Shown here: one piece after another, positions 28,976 to 36,729 of the stretch
Layout of the letters: each line of letters opens with the position of its first letter
Position numbering within the stretch: position 1 is the first letter of the stretch
NCBI GenBank assembly: GCA_963797635.1
Contig: CAWCPZ010000008.1
Location: forward strand, 124,001-188,000
Direction of reading: 5' to 3'
Length of the DNA: 64,000 bases
Source: JAOUEA01 sp963797635
Lineage (GTDB): Bacteria > Actinomycetota > UBA4738 > HRBIN12
Position numbers and translations under genes: made by a program
Notes under the pieces: model-generated
What the model was told of the DNA's origin: nothing
Database searches by the model: none
What the model saw: the letters and a program-made list of their open reading frames with translations, nothing else

Positions 28976-30151
28976 ATGACTGAGCACGACCAGATCACGC
29001 CGCACGGCGGCACCCTCGTGAACCTTCTCGCCGGCACCGACGCCGCAGCCGCCCTGTCCGCCGAGGCCGCCAACCTGCCGAAGCTCGTGGTGGGCGAGCG
29101 CGAGCTCTCCGACCTCGAGATGCTGGCCGTCGGCGCACTGAGCCCGCTCACCGGGTTCCAGGGCGAGGCCGACTACCGCTCCGTGCTCGACTCGATGCGG
29201 CTGGCGAACGGCCTCCCATGGGCCATCCCCGTGGTCCTGTCGGTCTCCGAAGATCAAGCGCACCAGTTCGGTTCCGGCGGCAGCGTGGCGCTGCTGCCCG
29301 CCGAGGGCGCCGACGCGCTGGCCGTCCTCCGCGTCAGCGAGACCTTCAAGCGCGACAAGGCCAAGGAAGCGGTCTCGGTCTACCGCACCGATGACACCGA
29401 GCACCCGGGCGTGAAGGCGGTCTACGAGGCCGGCGACTACTGCGTCGCCGGCACCCTCGAGGTGATCTCGCTGCCCGCGCACGACGACTTCCAGAACTAC
29501 CGCCTGACGCCCGCCGAGACCCGCGCCGTGTTCGCCGAGCGTGGTTGGAAGACCGTGGTCGGGTTCCAGACCCGCAACCCGATCCACCGCGCGCACGAAT
29601 ACATCCAGAAGTGCGCGCTCGAGATCGTCGACGGCCTGCTGGTGCACCCGCTGGTCGGGGCCACCAAGGGCGACGACGTGCCGGCCGACGTTCGGATGCG
29701 CTGCTACGAGGCCCTGTTCGAGGGCTACTACCCGAAGGACCGCGCCATGGTGAGCGTGTTCCCCGCGGCGATGCGCTACGCCGGTCCGCGCGAGGCGATC
29801 TGGCACGCGATCTGCCGCAAGAACTACGGCTGCACGCACTTCATCGTGGGTCGCGACCATGCCGGGGTGGGCTCCTACTACGGCACCTACGACGCCCAGC
29901 AGATCTTCAACGAGTTCGAGCCCGGCGAGCTGGGCATCACCACGCTGAACTTCGAGCACTCGTTCTGGTGCGAGAGCTGCGAGGGCATGGCGTCGCCGAA
30001 GACCTGCCCCCACGGCGAGGAGACGCGCGTCTCCCTGAGCGGCACGAAGGTGCGCGAGATGCTGCGCAACGGCGAGCGTCCGCCGCAGGAGTTCTCCCGC
30101 CCGGAGGTGGCCGACATCCTGATCGCGGCGATGCAGGGCCAGGACGCCTGA
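28976..30151 (+). CDS. sat: Sulfate adenylyltransferase (ATP sulfurylase), Sat type
   Basis: 391 residues. Makes APS from sulfate and ATP. Motifs: QTRNPIHRAHEYIQK near residue 195 (nucleotide/sulfate site), LVHPLVGATKGDD, and GRDHAGVGSYYG near 290, followed by the metal-binding-looking CESCEGMASPKTCPH loop and SGTKVREMLRNGE. It is the homomeric Sat rather than CysD/CysN. AAGGAG lies upstream of the ATG. Divergent from cysH with about 170 bp between, where a shared promoter must lie. Confidence 0.95.
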   Translation: MTEHDQITPHGGTLVNLLAGTDAAAALSAEAANLPKLVVGERELSDLEMLAVGALSPLTGFQGEADYRSVLDSMRLANGLPWAIPVVLSVSEDQAHQFGSGGSVALLPAEGADALAVLRVSETFKRDKAKEAVSVYRTDDTEHPGVKAVYEAGDYCVAGTLEVISLPAHDDFQNYRLTPAETRAVFAERGWKTVVGFQTRNPIHRAHEYIQKCALEIVDGLLVHPLVGATKGDDVPADVRMRCYEALFEGYYPKDRAMVSVFPAAMRYAGPREAIWHAICRKNYGCTHFIVGRDHAGVGSYYGTYDAQQIFNEFEPGELGITTLNFEHSFWCESCEGMASPKTCPHGEETRVSLSGTKVREMLRNGERPPQEFSRPEVADILIAAMQGQDA

Positions 30152-30178
30152 ACCGACGTCCCTGCAGAGCAGCCTCCC

Positions 30179-30211
30179 AAGCGATACGGATATGTATCGC
30201 TTCTGATACAT
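30179..30211. promoter_or_regulatory. Overlapping palindromes, probable operator of the XRE regulator
   Basis: Two perfect interlocking inverted repeats just upstream of the XRE gene. The first is AAGCGATAC (30179-30187) and GTATCGCTT (30194-30202), with a 6-bp centre. The second is ATGTATC (30192-30198) and GATACAT (30205-30211), also with a 6-bp centre. The region is AT-rich and ends 10 bp before the ATG at 30222, the position expected for autorepression. Confidence 0.7.
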
Positions 30212-30221
30212 CTTTGCTATC

Positions 30222-30458
30222 ATGGCGGGCATGGACGCCGCCGCGATGCTCAGCATGGCTCGTCGGCGGGCCGGGCTCTCCCAGCGGGAGCTCGCCCGCC
30301 GGGCGGGCGTTCCACAGGCCACGATCTCGCGCATCGAGAACGCCGTGGTCTCGCCCACGGTCGACACCCTCGAGCCACTGATCCGCGCCTGCGGCATGGA
30401 ACTCCAGATCGGCGAACGCGACAGGCGACGGGGTCGATCGGTCAGCCTGATCACGTGA
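30222..30458 (+). CDS. XRE-family HTH regulator (antitoxin-like)
   Basis: 78 residues; a start at the second ATG, 30231, is also possible. Classical Cro/C1 HTH: MARRRAGLSQRELARRAGVP then QATISRIENAVVSPTVDTLEPLIRACG, with a short basic tail. Immediately upstream are interlocking palindromes that look like its operator. Downstream is a frame-broken nucleotidyltransferase gene. XRE plus nucleotidyltransferase pairs are widespread and resemble toxin-antitoxin modules; here the putative effector looks degraded. Confidence 0.85.
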   Translation: MAGMDAAAMLSMARRRAGLSQRELARRAGVPQATISRIENAVVSPTVDTLEPLIRACGMELQIGERDRRRGRSVSLIT

Positions 30459-30569
30459 ACGGCATTCGACGTCAGTCCCGCCCAGCGGAGCCGACCTCGC
30501 CGTAGGTGCCGCCGCCGCGGTTCGAGCGACTCCAGTCGACGCGCCGGGCCGAACGGCGGAGGTCCCCGC

Positions 30570-31101
30570 ATGAGCGACGACGTCTTCGATCCGCTCGGCA
30601 TCCTGCGGCGCCTGCGTCGAACACGACGTGCGATTCGTGGTGATCGGCGGCTCTCGCAGGGCAACCTGCGGGGCAGCGCCGACGTTGACACGCAGGATCT
30701 CGACATCTGCTACGCCCGTCGACGACGACAATCTCGAGTCGGCTCGCGGCAGGCGCTACGAACTCTGCAACGCCAGGCTCCGAGTCGCGATCGGGAAGCA
30801 GGACGATGGATCGTCCCGTTCCCACTCGACGCAGCGACCCTTCGCCTCGGGGACTCGTTCACGTTCATCACCGACCTCGGTGACCGTTCGACATCCTCGG
30901 CGACGCCTTCGGGCACGAACGGCTACGACGATCTCGAGCGCCGGGGCGACGACGATCGAGCTGGAGGAACATCGCTCGTGCTGCGTGGCGTCGGTGGACG
31001 ACCTCATCCGGATGAAACGGGCAGAGCCGGCGCACGAAGGACATCGCTCCATCTCGAGCATCTCGCGGCCCTGCGCGAAGAGATCGCAGCGTTCGAGCTG
31101 A
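30570..31101 (+). pseudogene. Nucleotidyltransferase, heavily frame-disrupted
   Basis: Pieces of one protein of about 175 residues can be followed only by switching frames about eight times: MSDDVFDPLGILRRL, RFVVIGG, NLRGSADVDTQDLDICYAR, VDDDNLE, then WIVPFPLDAATLRLGDSFTF, ITDLG, FDILGDAFG, VDDLIRMKRA and HLEHLAALREEIAAFEL. GGS...D-x-D is the nucleotidyltransferase core (DVDTQDLDI), as in AbiEii/MNT-like proteins paired with XRE antitoxins. The density of breaks is far above the rest of the window, which favours a decayed gene over read error alone. Both explanations remain possible. Confidence 0.65.
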
Positions 31102-31206
31102 GCGGAACATCGATCCGCAACAGGGCTCGTGACCGATCGAGCGTTCGGGAGCGGCCTCCGGGCGCACTGGTAGCCTCGGAGCACGTCATTCCACCAATCT
31201 TCGGAG

Positions 31207-32295
31207 GTGACGATCCGCTCCCGCCCCTTCCTCAGCATGTTCCTGGCATCGGCGTTGCTCGCCGTGGCCTTCGTCGCCGTCCCCGCGCAGGCCGATACCG
31301 AGTCCGACCTCGACGCCGCCCGGCAGGAGCTCGACGCGATCCGCGCCGACCTCGACCGGATCAATCAGCTCTGGCTGGATGCCCAGGCATCGCTCGCGGA
31401 ATCCCAGGATGCCGCCGCCGACGCCCGCGACCGGATCGCCGAGCTCGAGGATGCCCTCGCCACGATCCAGGTGCGGCTGAACGATCGAGCCGCCAGCCTC
31501 TTCATCGGTGGTGGCAGCCCGCAGGCCGTCGCGCTGCTCACCTCCGACTCGGTCACCGACGCCGCCGACCGTTTGGAGTTCGCCTCGGCGATCGCCCAGC
31601 AGGACAGCGACCTCGCGACCCAGGTCGCCGTGCAGAGCCAGGAGTTGTCGTGGCAGCGGGAGCGCCTCACCAAGGCCGCCGAGCAAGAGCGAGCAGCGCT
31701 GGAACAGCTCAAGGCGCAGGAGGCGTCGATCAACGCCAAGCTCGCCAGCTATCAGGAGCGCGTCGCCGAGCTCGAGGACCAACTCGCCGCCGAACAGGCG
31801 CCGCCACCGTCCGTGGGACCGAGCACGAACGGCGGCGACGACACGAACGGCAACGGAGACGGTCCGGACGGCGACGGGAACCCCCCGCCGGTGACGGGCT
31901 CGGGCGCGATCCAGACCTGCCCGGTCGCCGGTCCGAACTCCTTCGTCGATTCCTTCGGTGACGCGCGGCCCGGTGGCCGTGCCCATGAGGGGATCGACAT
32001 GATCGCCGCCCAGGGAACCCCCGTGGTGGCGGTGCACTCGGGCACGGTGCACCGCACCTCCAGCTCGATCGGCGGCTACGGCATCGTGATGTTCCACGAC
32101 GGCAGCTCCGACTGGACCTTCTACACCCACTTCGACCGCTACGGCGCCTACGGCGAAGGCGCGCACGTGTCGGCCGGCACGGTGATCGGCTACGTGGGCA
32201 ACTCGGGAACGACCGTCTACCACCTGCACTTCGAATACCACCCCGGGGGCGGCGCCGCCGTCGACCCGTACTCCACCCTCCTGAGCGTCTGCTGA
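31207..32295 (+). CDS. Secreted coiled-coil M23 (LytM) peptidase
   Basis: 362 residues from a GTG. Signal peptide (FLASALLAVAFVAVPAQA), then a long coiled coil (~30-200, heptad-rich LDAARQELDAIRADLDRINQ), a Gly/Asn/Asp-Pro-rich linker, and a C-terminal peptidase domain. Its zinc ligands are visible as HEGIDM (His, Asp) and YHLHFEYH (His-x-His). This is the layout of EnvC/NlpD-type cell-wall hydrolases or their regulators, which cut peptidoglycan cross-links at division. All metal residues are present, so it could be active itself. A single unit beside the RsiG-like gene. Confidence 0.9.
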   Translation: MTIRSRPFLSMFLASALLAVAFVAVPAQADTESDLDAARQELDAIRADLDRINQLWLDAQASLAESQDAAADARDRIAELEDALATIQVRLNDRAASLFIGGGSPQAVALLTSDSVTDAADRLEFASAIAQQDSDLATQVAVQSQELSWQRERLTKAAEQERAALEQLKAQEASINAKLASYQERVAELEDQLAAEQAPPPSVGPSTNGGDDTNGNGDGPDGDGNPPPVTGSGAIQTCPVAGPNSFVDSFGDARPGGRAHEGIDMIAAQGTPVVAVHSGTVHRTSSSIGGYGIVMFHDGSSDWTFYTHFDRYGAYGEGAHVSAGTVIGYVGNSGTTVYHLHFEYHPGGGAAVDPYSTLLSVC

Positions 32296-32337
32296 TCCAC
32301 GCGGCGCTGCGGTCGCGGTGTCGCCCGCGGCCGTAGG

Positions 32338-32886
32338 ATGAGCGCGATGAGCGACGAGCAGAACCACCCCGCCAACCGCCGCATCGATCGCATCCGCGAC
32401 GGCGCCTACGTCGAGGGTCTCGACGATCTGTCCCTGGAGGCGCTCCGTGAGCGCCGCGACGAATGCCTCGCCGAGCGGGAGTATCTGTCGCTGCTGCGTC
32501 GGCTGGTGCAGGGCCGGGCCGAGATCCTCGCCGCGGAGCTCGATGCCCGCGGCAGCGACGACACCACCCCGCTGGTGGAGCGGCTCAGCTCCATCCTGGC
32601 CGGCGACGAGCCGCAGGCCTCCTCGCGCGGCGAAGCGGTCCGTGTCGGGGTGCCCGACGAGGAGCTGCTGCTGGCGCGTCGCCGGATCGAACGGCTGGTC
32701 GCCGACGCCGGCATCTCCGACCCCACCACGCTCGACGATGCCTCCCTCGCCGAGGCGGTCGAGCAGCTCACGATCGAGGAGGCCAACGTCTCCGAGGCCC
32801 GTGGCGCCGTGATCGCGGTGCTGGACACCCTCCAGGCCGAGCTGAAGCGCCGGTACAAAGACGACCCCACGCTCGCCCTGCGCTGA
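32338..32886 (+). CDS. RsiG-like anti-sigma/c-di-GMP-binding protein
   Basis: 182 residues, all helical (a start at the second ATG, 32347, is possible). The segment LRERRDECLAEREYLSLLRR then LVQGRAEILAAEL strongly resembles the N-terminal coiled-coil helix of RsiG, the Streptomyces anti-sigma factor of WhiG that needs c-di-GMP. Its c-di-GMP motif is E-x3-S-x2-R-x3-Q-x3-D. Here S-x2-R-x3-Q-x3-E is kept, with Arg in place of the first Glu. The second helix (SEARGAVIAVLDTLQAEL) lacks the motif, as in single-motif homologs. An HD-GYP protein follows directly. WhiG itself is not in the window. Confidence 0.6.
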   Translation: MSAMSDEQNHPANRRIDRIRDGAYVEGLDDLSLEALRERRDECLAEREYLSLLRRLVQGRAEILAAELDARGSDDTTPLVERLSSILAGDEPQASSRGEAVRVGVPDEELLLARRRIERLVADAGISDPTTLDDASLAEAVEQLTIEEANVSEARGAVIAVLDTLQAELKRRYKDDPTLALR

Positions 32887-33066
32887 CATCTGAACGGTGC
32901 TGTACCCCGTTCGGGGGGTGCCGTATGGGCCCTGGCGGAGGCCACTCGGGCCATGCGCAGATGGTCCGGACGCCCCAACAGGAATCGCGCGGTTGGGCGA
33001 TGGTTCCGAGGCCGCAGAACCAGCAGAGTTACCCAGCTTTTCCCCGACGAGAACAGGCGGAGACCG

Positions 33067-33837
33067 ATGATCGTTCCCCACTCGGCGGGCAGGGAGGGGT
33101 CTGGGCACGATCCTGAGCTACCCGCTATCCACGCACAGCTGGTCGTGTTCGCGCGAGAGCTGGGCGGGCTCTATCAAGCCGAACGGAACCGCACCCAGGA
33201 GCTGGAACAAGCCCTGGACAGCGTCCGTGAGATGTACGTGGCCACCATGACCTCCCTCGCGCAGGTGGTCGAGGCCAAAGACAGCACCACACGCGGGCAC
33301 CTGGATCGCACGCAGCGCTACGGCCTGGCGCTGGCCGAGCGCGTCGACCCCCAGCTGGTGGAACGTCCCGAGGTGGCGTACGGCTTCTTCCTGCACGACA
33401 TCGGCAAGGTGGGCATCCCCGAGTCCGTGTTGTGCAAGCCGGGGCCGCTCACCGACGACGAGTGGGACATCATGCGCACCCACCCGAGCATCGGAGCGCA
33501 GATCGTGGAGCCGATCCGGTTCCTCGAAGGCGCGGTGGAGATCGTCCGCACCCACCACGAGCGATGGGACGGCCGCGGCTATCCGATCGGTCTCCGCGGC
33601 GAGGAGATCCCACTCGCGGCGCGGGTGTTCGCGATCGCGGATTGCTTCGACGCGATGACGAGCGACCGTCCCTACCGCGCGGCGATGTCGTTCGGCGAGG
33701 CGTTCGAGGAGATCCGCCTCGGTTCGGGCACGCAGTTCGATCCCGACATCGTGGAGGTCTTCCTCGACCTGGCGAGCGAGGGCGGCCTGTGGGCCGAACC
33801 CGCGCACGAAGAAGCGGAGATCGCTCAGGCCGTCTGA
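33067..33837 (+). CDS. HD-GYP domain phosphodiesterase
   Basis: 256 residues from the ATG at 33067. A short N-terminal helix (ELGGLYQAERNRTQELEQALD) leads into an HD-GYP domain: TRGHLDRTQRYGLALAE, the HD pair in FFLHDIGKVGIPE, GPLTDDEWDIMRTHP, HHERWDGRGYP (the GYP motif) and IADCFDAMTSDRPYR. Such enzymes hydrolyse cyclic di-GMP. There is no sensor or receiver domain beyond the coiled-coil start. The neighbouring RsiG-like gene suggests they share the messenger. Confidence 0.92.
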   Translation: MIVPHSAGREGSGHDPELPAIHAQLVVFARELGGLYQAERNRTQELEQALDSVREMYVATMTSLAQVVEAKDSTTRGHLDRTQRYGLALAERVDPQLVERPEVAYGFFLHDIGKVGIPESVLCKPGPLTDDEWDIMRTHPSIGAQIVEPIRFLEGAVEIVRTHHERWDGRGYPIGLRGEEIPLAARVFAIADCFDAMTSDRPYRAAMSFGEAFEEIRLGSGTQFDPDIVEVFLDLASEGGLWAEPAHEEAEIAQAV

Positions 33838-33859
33838 GTTCGGTCTACGCTCCACCTCC

Positions 33860-34837
33860 ATGGGTGCCGTGCCGCTGGCGCGCGTGGTTCGGTCCGGTCT
33901 GGAGGAATCGGTCCACACCGGGCACGTCGCCGTCTGCGATGCCGACGGCCGGCTGATCGCCCGGGCCGGCGATCCCTCCCACCAGGTGTTCGCGCGCTCG
34001 TGCATGAAGCCGCTGCAGGCGTCGGTGTCGCTCGCGTCGATGGACGACCTGGCGCTGCCCGATCGCGAGGTCGCGGTGATGTGCGCCTCGCACAACGGTG
34101 AGCCCGTCCACCTCGGTGCGGTCCGAGCGCTGCTGGAACGGGCATCGCTGGGGCCCGAAGCGCTCCAGACCCCGCCGGACTACCCGCTCGACCGTGACGA
34201 GATGGCTCGCGCGCAACATCCCAACCGCGTGTTCCACAACTGCTCGGGCAAGCACGCCGGCATGCTGCTGGCGTGCGCACGGGCGGGTTGGAACGTCGAG
34301 ACCTATCGGCGTCGGTCCAACCCGCTGCAGCGTCGTGTGCGATCGGCGGTGGAACGGGCGACCGACATCGAGGACCTCGTGATCGGCATCGACGGGTGCG
34401 GGGTGCCGGTGCACGGGATGCCGCTGCAGGCGATGGCGACGCTGTTCGCGCGGCTCGCCCGACCCGAGCGCCTGGGAGCGCTGGCACCCGCGGCCGGCCG
34501 GGCGACGGCCGCGATGCTCGCCGAGCCCTACCTGGTCGGTGGCCGGCATCGGCTCGACACCGAGGTGATCCGCGTCACCGGCGACGTCGTGGTCAAGGAG
34601 GGCGCCGAGGCGTTGATCTGCGCATCGATCCAGCCGCAGGGGGTGGGGATCGCCGTGAAGGTCGCCGACGGGGGCTATCGCGCCTACGCGCCGGCGCTGA
34701 TCGAGGTCCTCCGGCAGGTCGATGCCGTGAGCGGCCCGCAGCTCCGCGAGCTGGCGACGTTCGCCCGGCCGCCCGTGATCGGAGGAGGGGAGCGGGTGGG
34801 CGAGGTCGAACCCCTCGTTACGCTGCGGCGACGGTAG
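33860..34837 (+). CDS. Asparaginase, AnsA/Rhizobium etli type (Asparaginase_II family)
   Basis: 325 residues. It belongs to the third asparaginase class, not the bacterial I/II amyloid-fold type: SHQVFARSCMKPLQA near residue 48 (the SxxK-like active-site pair SCMK), CASHNGEPVH near 76, NCSGKHAGML near 124, and GIDGCGVPVHGMPL near 176 are the family blocks. It releases ammonia from asparagine, which fits the nitrogen theme of the window. It follows the HD-GYP gene closely and is followed 10 nt later by mshA. Confidence 0.9.
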   Translation: MGAVPLARVVRSGLEESVHTGHVAVCDADGRLIARAGDPSHQVFARSCMKPLQASVSLASMDDLALPDREVAVMCASHNGEPVHLGAVRALLERASLGPEALQTPPDYPLDRDEMARAQHPNRVFHNCSGKHAGMLLACARAGWNVETYRRRSNPLQRRVRSAVERATDIEDLVIGIDGCGVPVHGMPLQAMATLFARLARPERLGALAPAAGRATAAMLAEPYLVGGRHRLDTEVIRVTGDVVVKEGAEALICASIQPQGVGIAVKVADGGYRAYAPALIEVLRQVDAVSGPQLRELATFARPPVIGGGERVGEVEPLVTLRRR

Positions 34838-34846
34838 CCTTCCTCG

Positions 34847-36112
34847 ATGGGCCACAATCCGCGGGTCGCGGTGCTCTCGGTGCACACGTCCCCGATGGAC
34901 CAACCGGGCACCGGTGATTCCGGCGGGATGAACGTCTACATCCGCGCCGTCACCGAGCGGCTCGCGGGCCGCGGCATCGACGTCGACGTGTTCACCCGAT
35001 GTCGCGGCGGCGACGACCACGAGGTGAAGCCCCTCGGTGAGGGCATCCGGGTGGTCTCGATCAAGGCCGGTCCGTGCGAGCCCATCCCGAAGGCGGACAT
35101 CCCCCGGTTCCTCCCCGAGTTCCTCGGGGGCCTGCTGCGCATCGCGCACGAGGATGCGCAGGGCTACGACGTCGTGCACAGCCACTACTGGCTCTCCGGC
35201 TGGGTGGGTCGGGCGGCCAAGCACGCGCTCGACGCGCCGCTGGTGTCCTCGTTCCACACGTTGGGCAAGGTGAAGAACTACTCCCTCGCTCGCGGCGAGC
35301 CGGCCGAGCCGGCGGTCCGGATCGCGGGCGAGCAGGCGGTGATCGACGAATCGGATCGCATCCTGGCCCCCACGCCCTCGGAGGCCTCGCAACTGGTGGG
35401 GCTGTACCGCGCCGATGCGGATCAGATCCGGATCGTGCCACCGGGCGTCGACCACGAGTTGTTCGTGCCGCGGGATCGCGCGCAGGCACGGGCGGCACTC
35501 GACCTGGCCGGCCGGCGGATCGCGCTCTACGTGGGCAGGCTGCAGGCACACAAGGGCCCTGACGTCGCCGTGCGCACCGTGGCCGAGGCGATCGCCCGCG
35601 ACCCCGATGCCACCGAGGATCTGGTGTTGGTGATCGTCGGCGGTCCGAGCGGCGCCGAGAAGGGCGCCGAGCTCTCGCGGCTCCTGGAACTGGCCGGTGC
35701 CCTCGGGGTGCGCGACCGCCTGGTCCTGGTGCCGCCGCAGCCGCAAGCCGAGCTCGCCGACTACTACGCCGCCGCCGACGTGGTGCTCGTGCCGTCGAGG
35801 TCGGAGTCGTTCGGGCTCGTGGCGTTGGAGGCGCAGGCGTGCGGCACGCCGGTGGTGGCCGCCAGGGTGGGTGGCTTGCGCTACGTGGTCGAGGACGGCC
35901 GGACCGGGTTCCTGGTCGAAGGCCACGACCCCGGCGACCACGCGGTGCGTGTGCTGGAGGTGCTGACCGACGCCGAGCTCCAGCGTGGGCTCGGGGCCCG
36001 AGGGGCCGAGCGGGCCCTCCGGTTCACCTGGGATGCGACCGCCGACGCGGTCCTGGGTGTCTACCGTGAGGTGCTGCCGGCCCGGGTGTTCTCGCCGCTG
36101 CACCCTGCATGA
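34847..36112 (+). CDS. mshA: D-inositol-3-phosphate glycosyltransferase MshA
   Basis: 421 residues, GT-B fold of family GT4. First step of mycothiol synthesis: UDP-GlcNAc plus inositol-3-phosphate. Family hallmarks: SVHTSPMDQPGTGDSGGMNV at the start, VHSHYWLSGWVG near residue 107, SSFHTLGKVKN, VPPGVDHELF, YVGRLQAHKGPD near 231, and the nucleotide-sugar motif SESFGLVALEAQACGTPVV near 321. The motifs are those of true MshA rather than a generic GT4. Mycothiol is specific to actinobacteria, which anchors the phylum call. No other msh genes are in the window. Confidence 0.93.
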   Translation: MGHNPRVAVLSVHTSPMDQPGTGDSGGMNVYIRAVTERLAGRGIDVDVFTRCRGGDDHEVKPLGEGIRVVSIKAGPCEPIPKADIPRFLPEFLGGLLRIAHEDAQGYDVVHSHYWLSGWVGRAAKHALDAPLVSSFHTLGKVKNYSLARGEPAEPAVRIAGEQAVIDESDRILAPTPSEASQLVGLYRADADQIRIVPPGVDHELFVPRDRAQARAALDLAGRRIALYVGRLQAHKGPDVAVRTVAEAIARDPDATEDLVLVIVGGPSGAEKGAELSRLLELAGALGVRDRLVLVPPQPQAELADYYAAADVVLVPSRSESFGLVALEAQACGTPVVAARVGGLRYVVEDGRTGFLVEGHDPGDHAVRVLEVLTDAELQRGLGARGAERALRFTWDATADAVLGVYREVLPARVFSPLHPA

Positions 36113-36160
36113 CCTGCACGTTCTCCCCTCGCCGTGATCGTCGTCACGGTCGCGCGCGAA

Positions 36161-36201
36161 TTGTCACTCTTTGTCCTGAGCCTCTGACCTGCAGATATAT
36201 G
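36161..36201 (+). promoter_or_regulatory. Candidate promoter of the structured RNA
   Basis: TTGTCA (36161) and TTGTCC (36171) are good -35 candidates. TTGTCC is 17 bp from the AT-rich GATATAT (36194-36200), the only such run nearby. Two TGACCTGC direct repeats flank the AT-rich segment at 20-bp spacing, so an activator or repressor may bind. The -10 match is imperfect. Confidence 0.4.
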
Positions 36202-36209
36202 CCCTGACC

Positions 36210-36690
36210 TGCGGAGATGTGGAGTTGACCCTGCCTCGGGCCGCTCGTAGTCTTCGCCTCGCTCCAAGCAGTCGAAGTGCCGACTCGAGGAGACCGGACC
36301 CGCGCCGGAACCGTCGCAAGACGGGGAAGGGGCGGAGGGCGAGCGGAAGGGTCGCAAGACCTGGAAGCGGACCACCGGATCGGAAGAAGGGTCGCAAGAC
36401 CCGGACGACGATCCGGCGTCGCGAGAGCCGCAAGGCCGACGCGATGTGCCCGTCGGGGAACGCCGCAAGGTGGACCTGGGCGGGGAGCCCGCTGCCGCGG
36501 AGGAAGGCCGAAAGGCCGACCACCAGGTGGCGAGGCGGCTGGAGCGCCTTCGGGCGAGCCGCCGCCAGGGCGTCGGTCCCCGCTGTGACGGCGCGGAGGT
36601 TGCTTGGGGCACCAGAGCCCGAGAGGCCGACGGTGGCTGGGAGCTTCGGTTCCCGGCGAGCCGGTAGGTCTCTCGGGTTCTTTCTTGTCC
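36210..36690 (+). ncRNA. Candidate structured RNA with eight GNRA/UUCG tetraloop hairpins
   Basis: Plus-strand hairpins: CCGTC-GCAA-GACGG (36311-36324), GGTC-GCAA-GACC (36350), GGGTC-GCAA-GACCC (36389-36402), GCC-GCAA-GGC (36427), CGCC-GCAA-GGTG (36461), GGCC-GAAA-GGCC (36506), CGCC-TTCG-GGCG (36545) and an eight-pair stem (one or two wobbles) with a TTCG loop (36637-36656). Loops of the first seven start at 36316, 36354, 36394, 36430, 36465, 36510 and 36549, roughly every 39 nt. Near the 3' end a 12-bp stem (36615-36626 with 36671-36682, one G-U pair) is followed by TTTCTT, like a terminator. GNRA and UUCG loops are stable only as RNA of this strand. It lacks the conserved cores of RNase P, tmRNA and SRP RNA, and I recognise no family. 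The ends are approximate. Confidence 0.6.
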
Positions 36691-36729
36691 GGTCCCGGGT
36701 CGGCGGCGGTTTTCCGTTAGCGTTCCGTC

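Larger units (their letters stand above)
36113..36729. other. 617-bp stretch without a credible protein gene; holds a candidate structured RNA
   Basis: The stretch between mshA and the TetR gene has open frames (36219-36779 plus; 36164-36523 minus) but their translations are low-complexity Arg/Pro/Gly strings with no ribosome site. Instead the plus strand shows three TGACCTGC repeats (36110, 36185 and 36205, the last two 20 bp apart), a promoter-like element, and a run of tetraloop hairpins described separately. Confidence 0.7.

Noticed and set aside
33845..36103. 752-codon open frame opposite asparaginase and mshA
   Set aside because: It spans two well-recognised genes on the other strand, has no domain pattern, and owes its length to GC bias at third codon positions.
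36210..36690. RNase P RNA, tmRNA or SRP RNA as identity of the structured region
   Set aside because: The GAGGAAAGTCC/ACAGAA cores of RNase P, the tRNA-like ends of tmRNA and the GGTCAGG...GGAAG motif of SRP RNA are not found on the plus strand.
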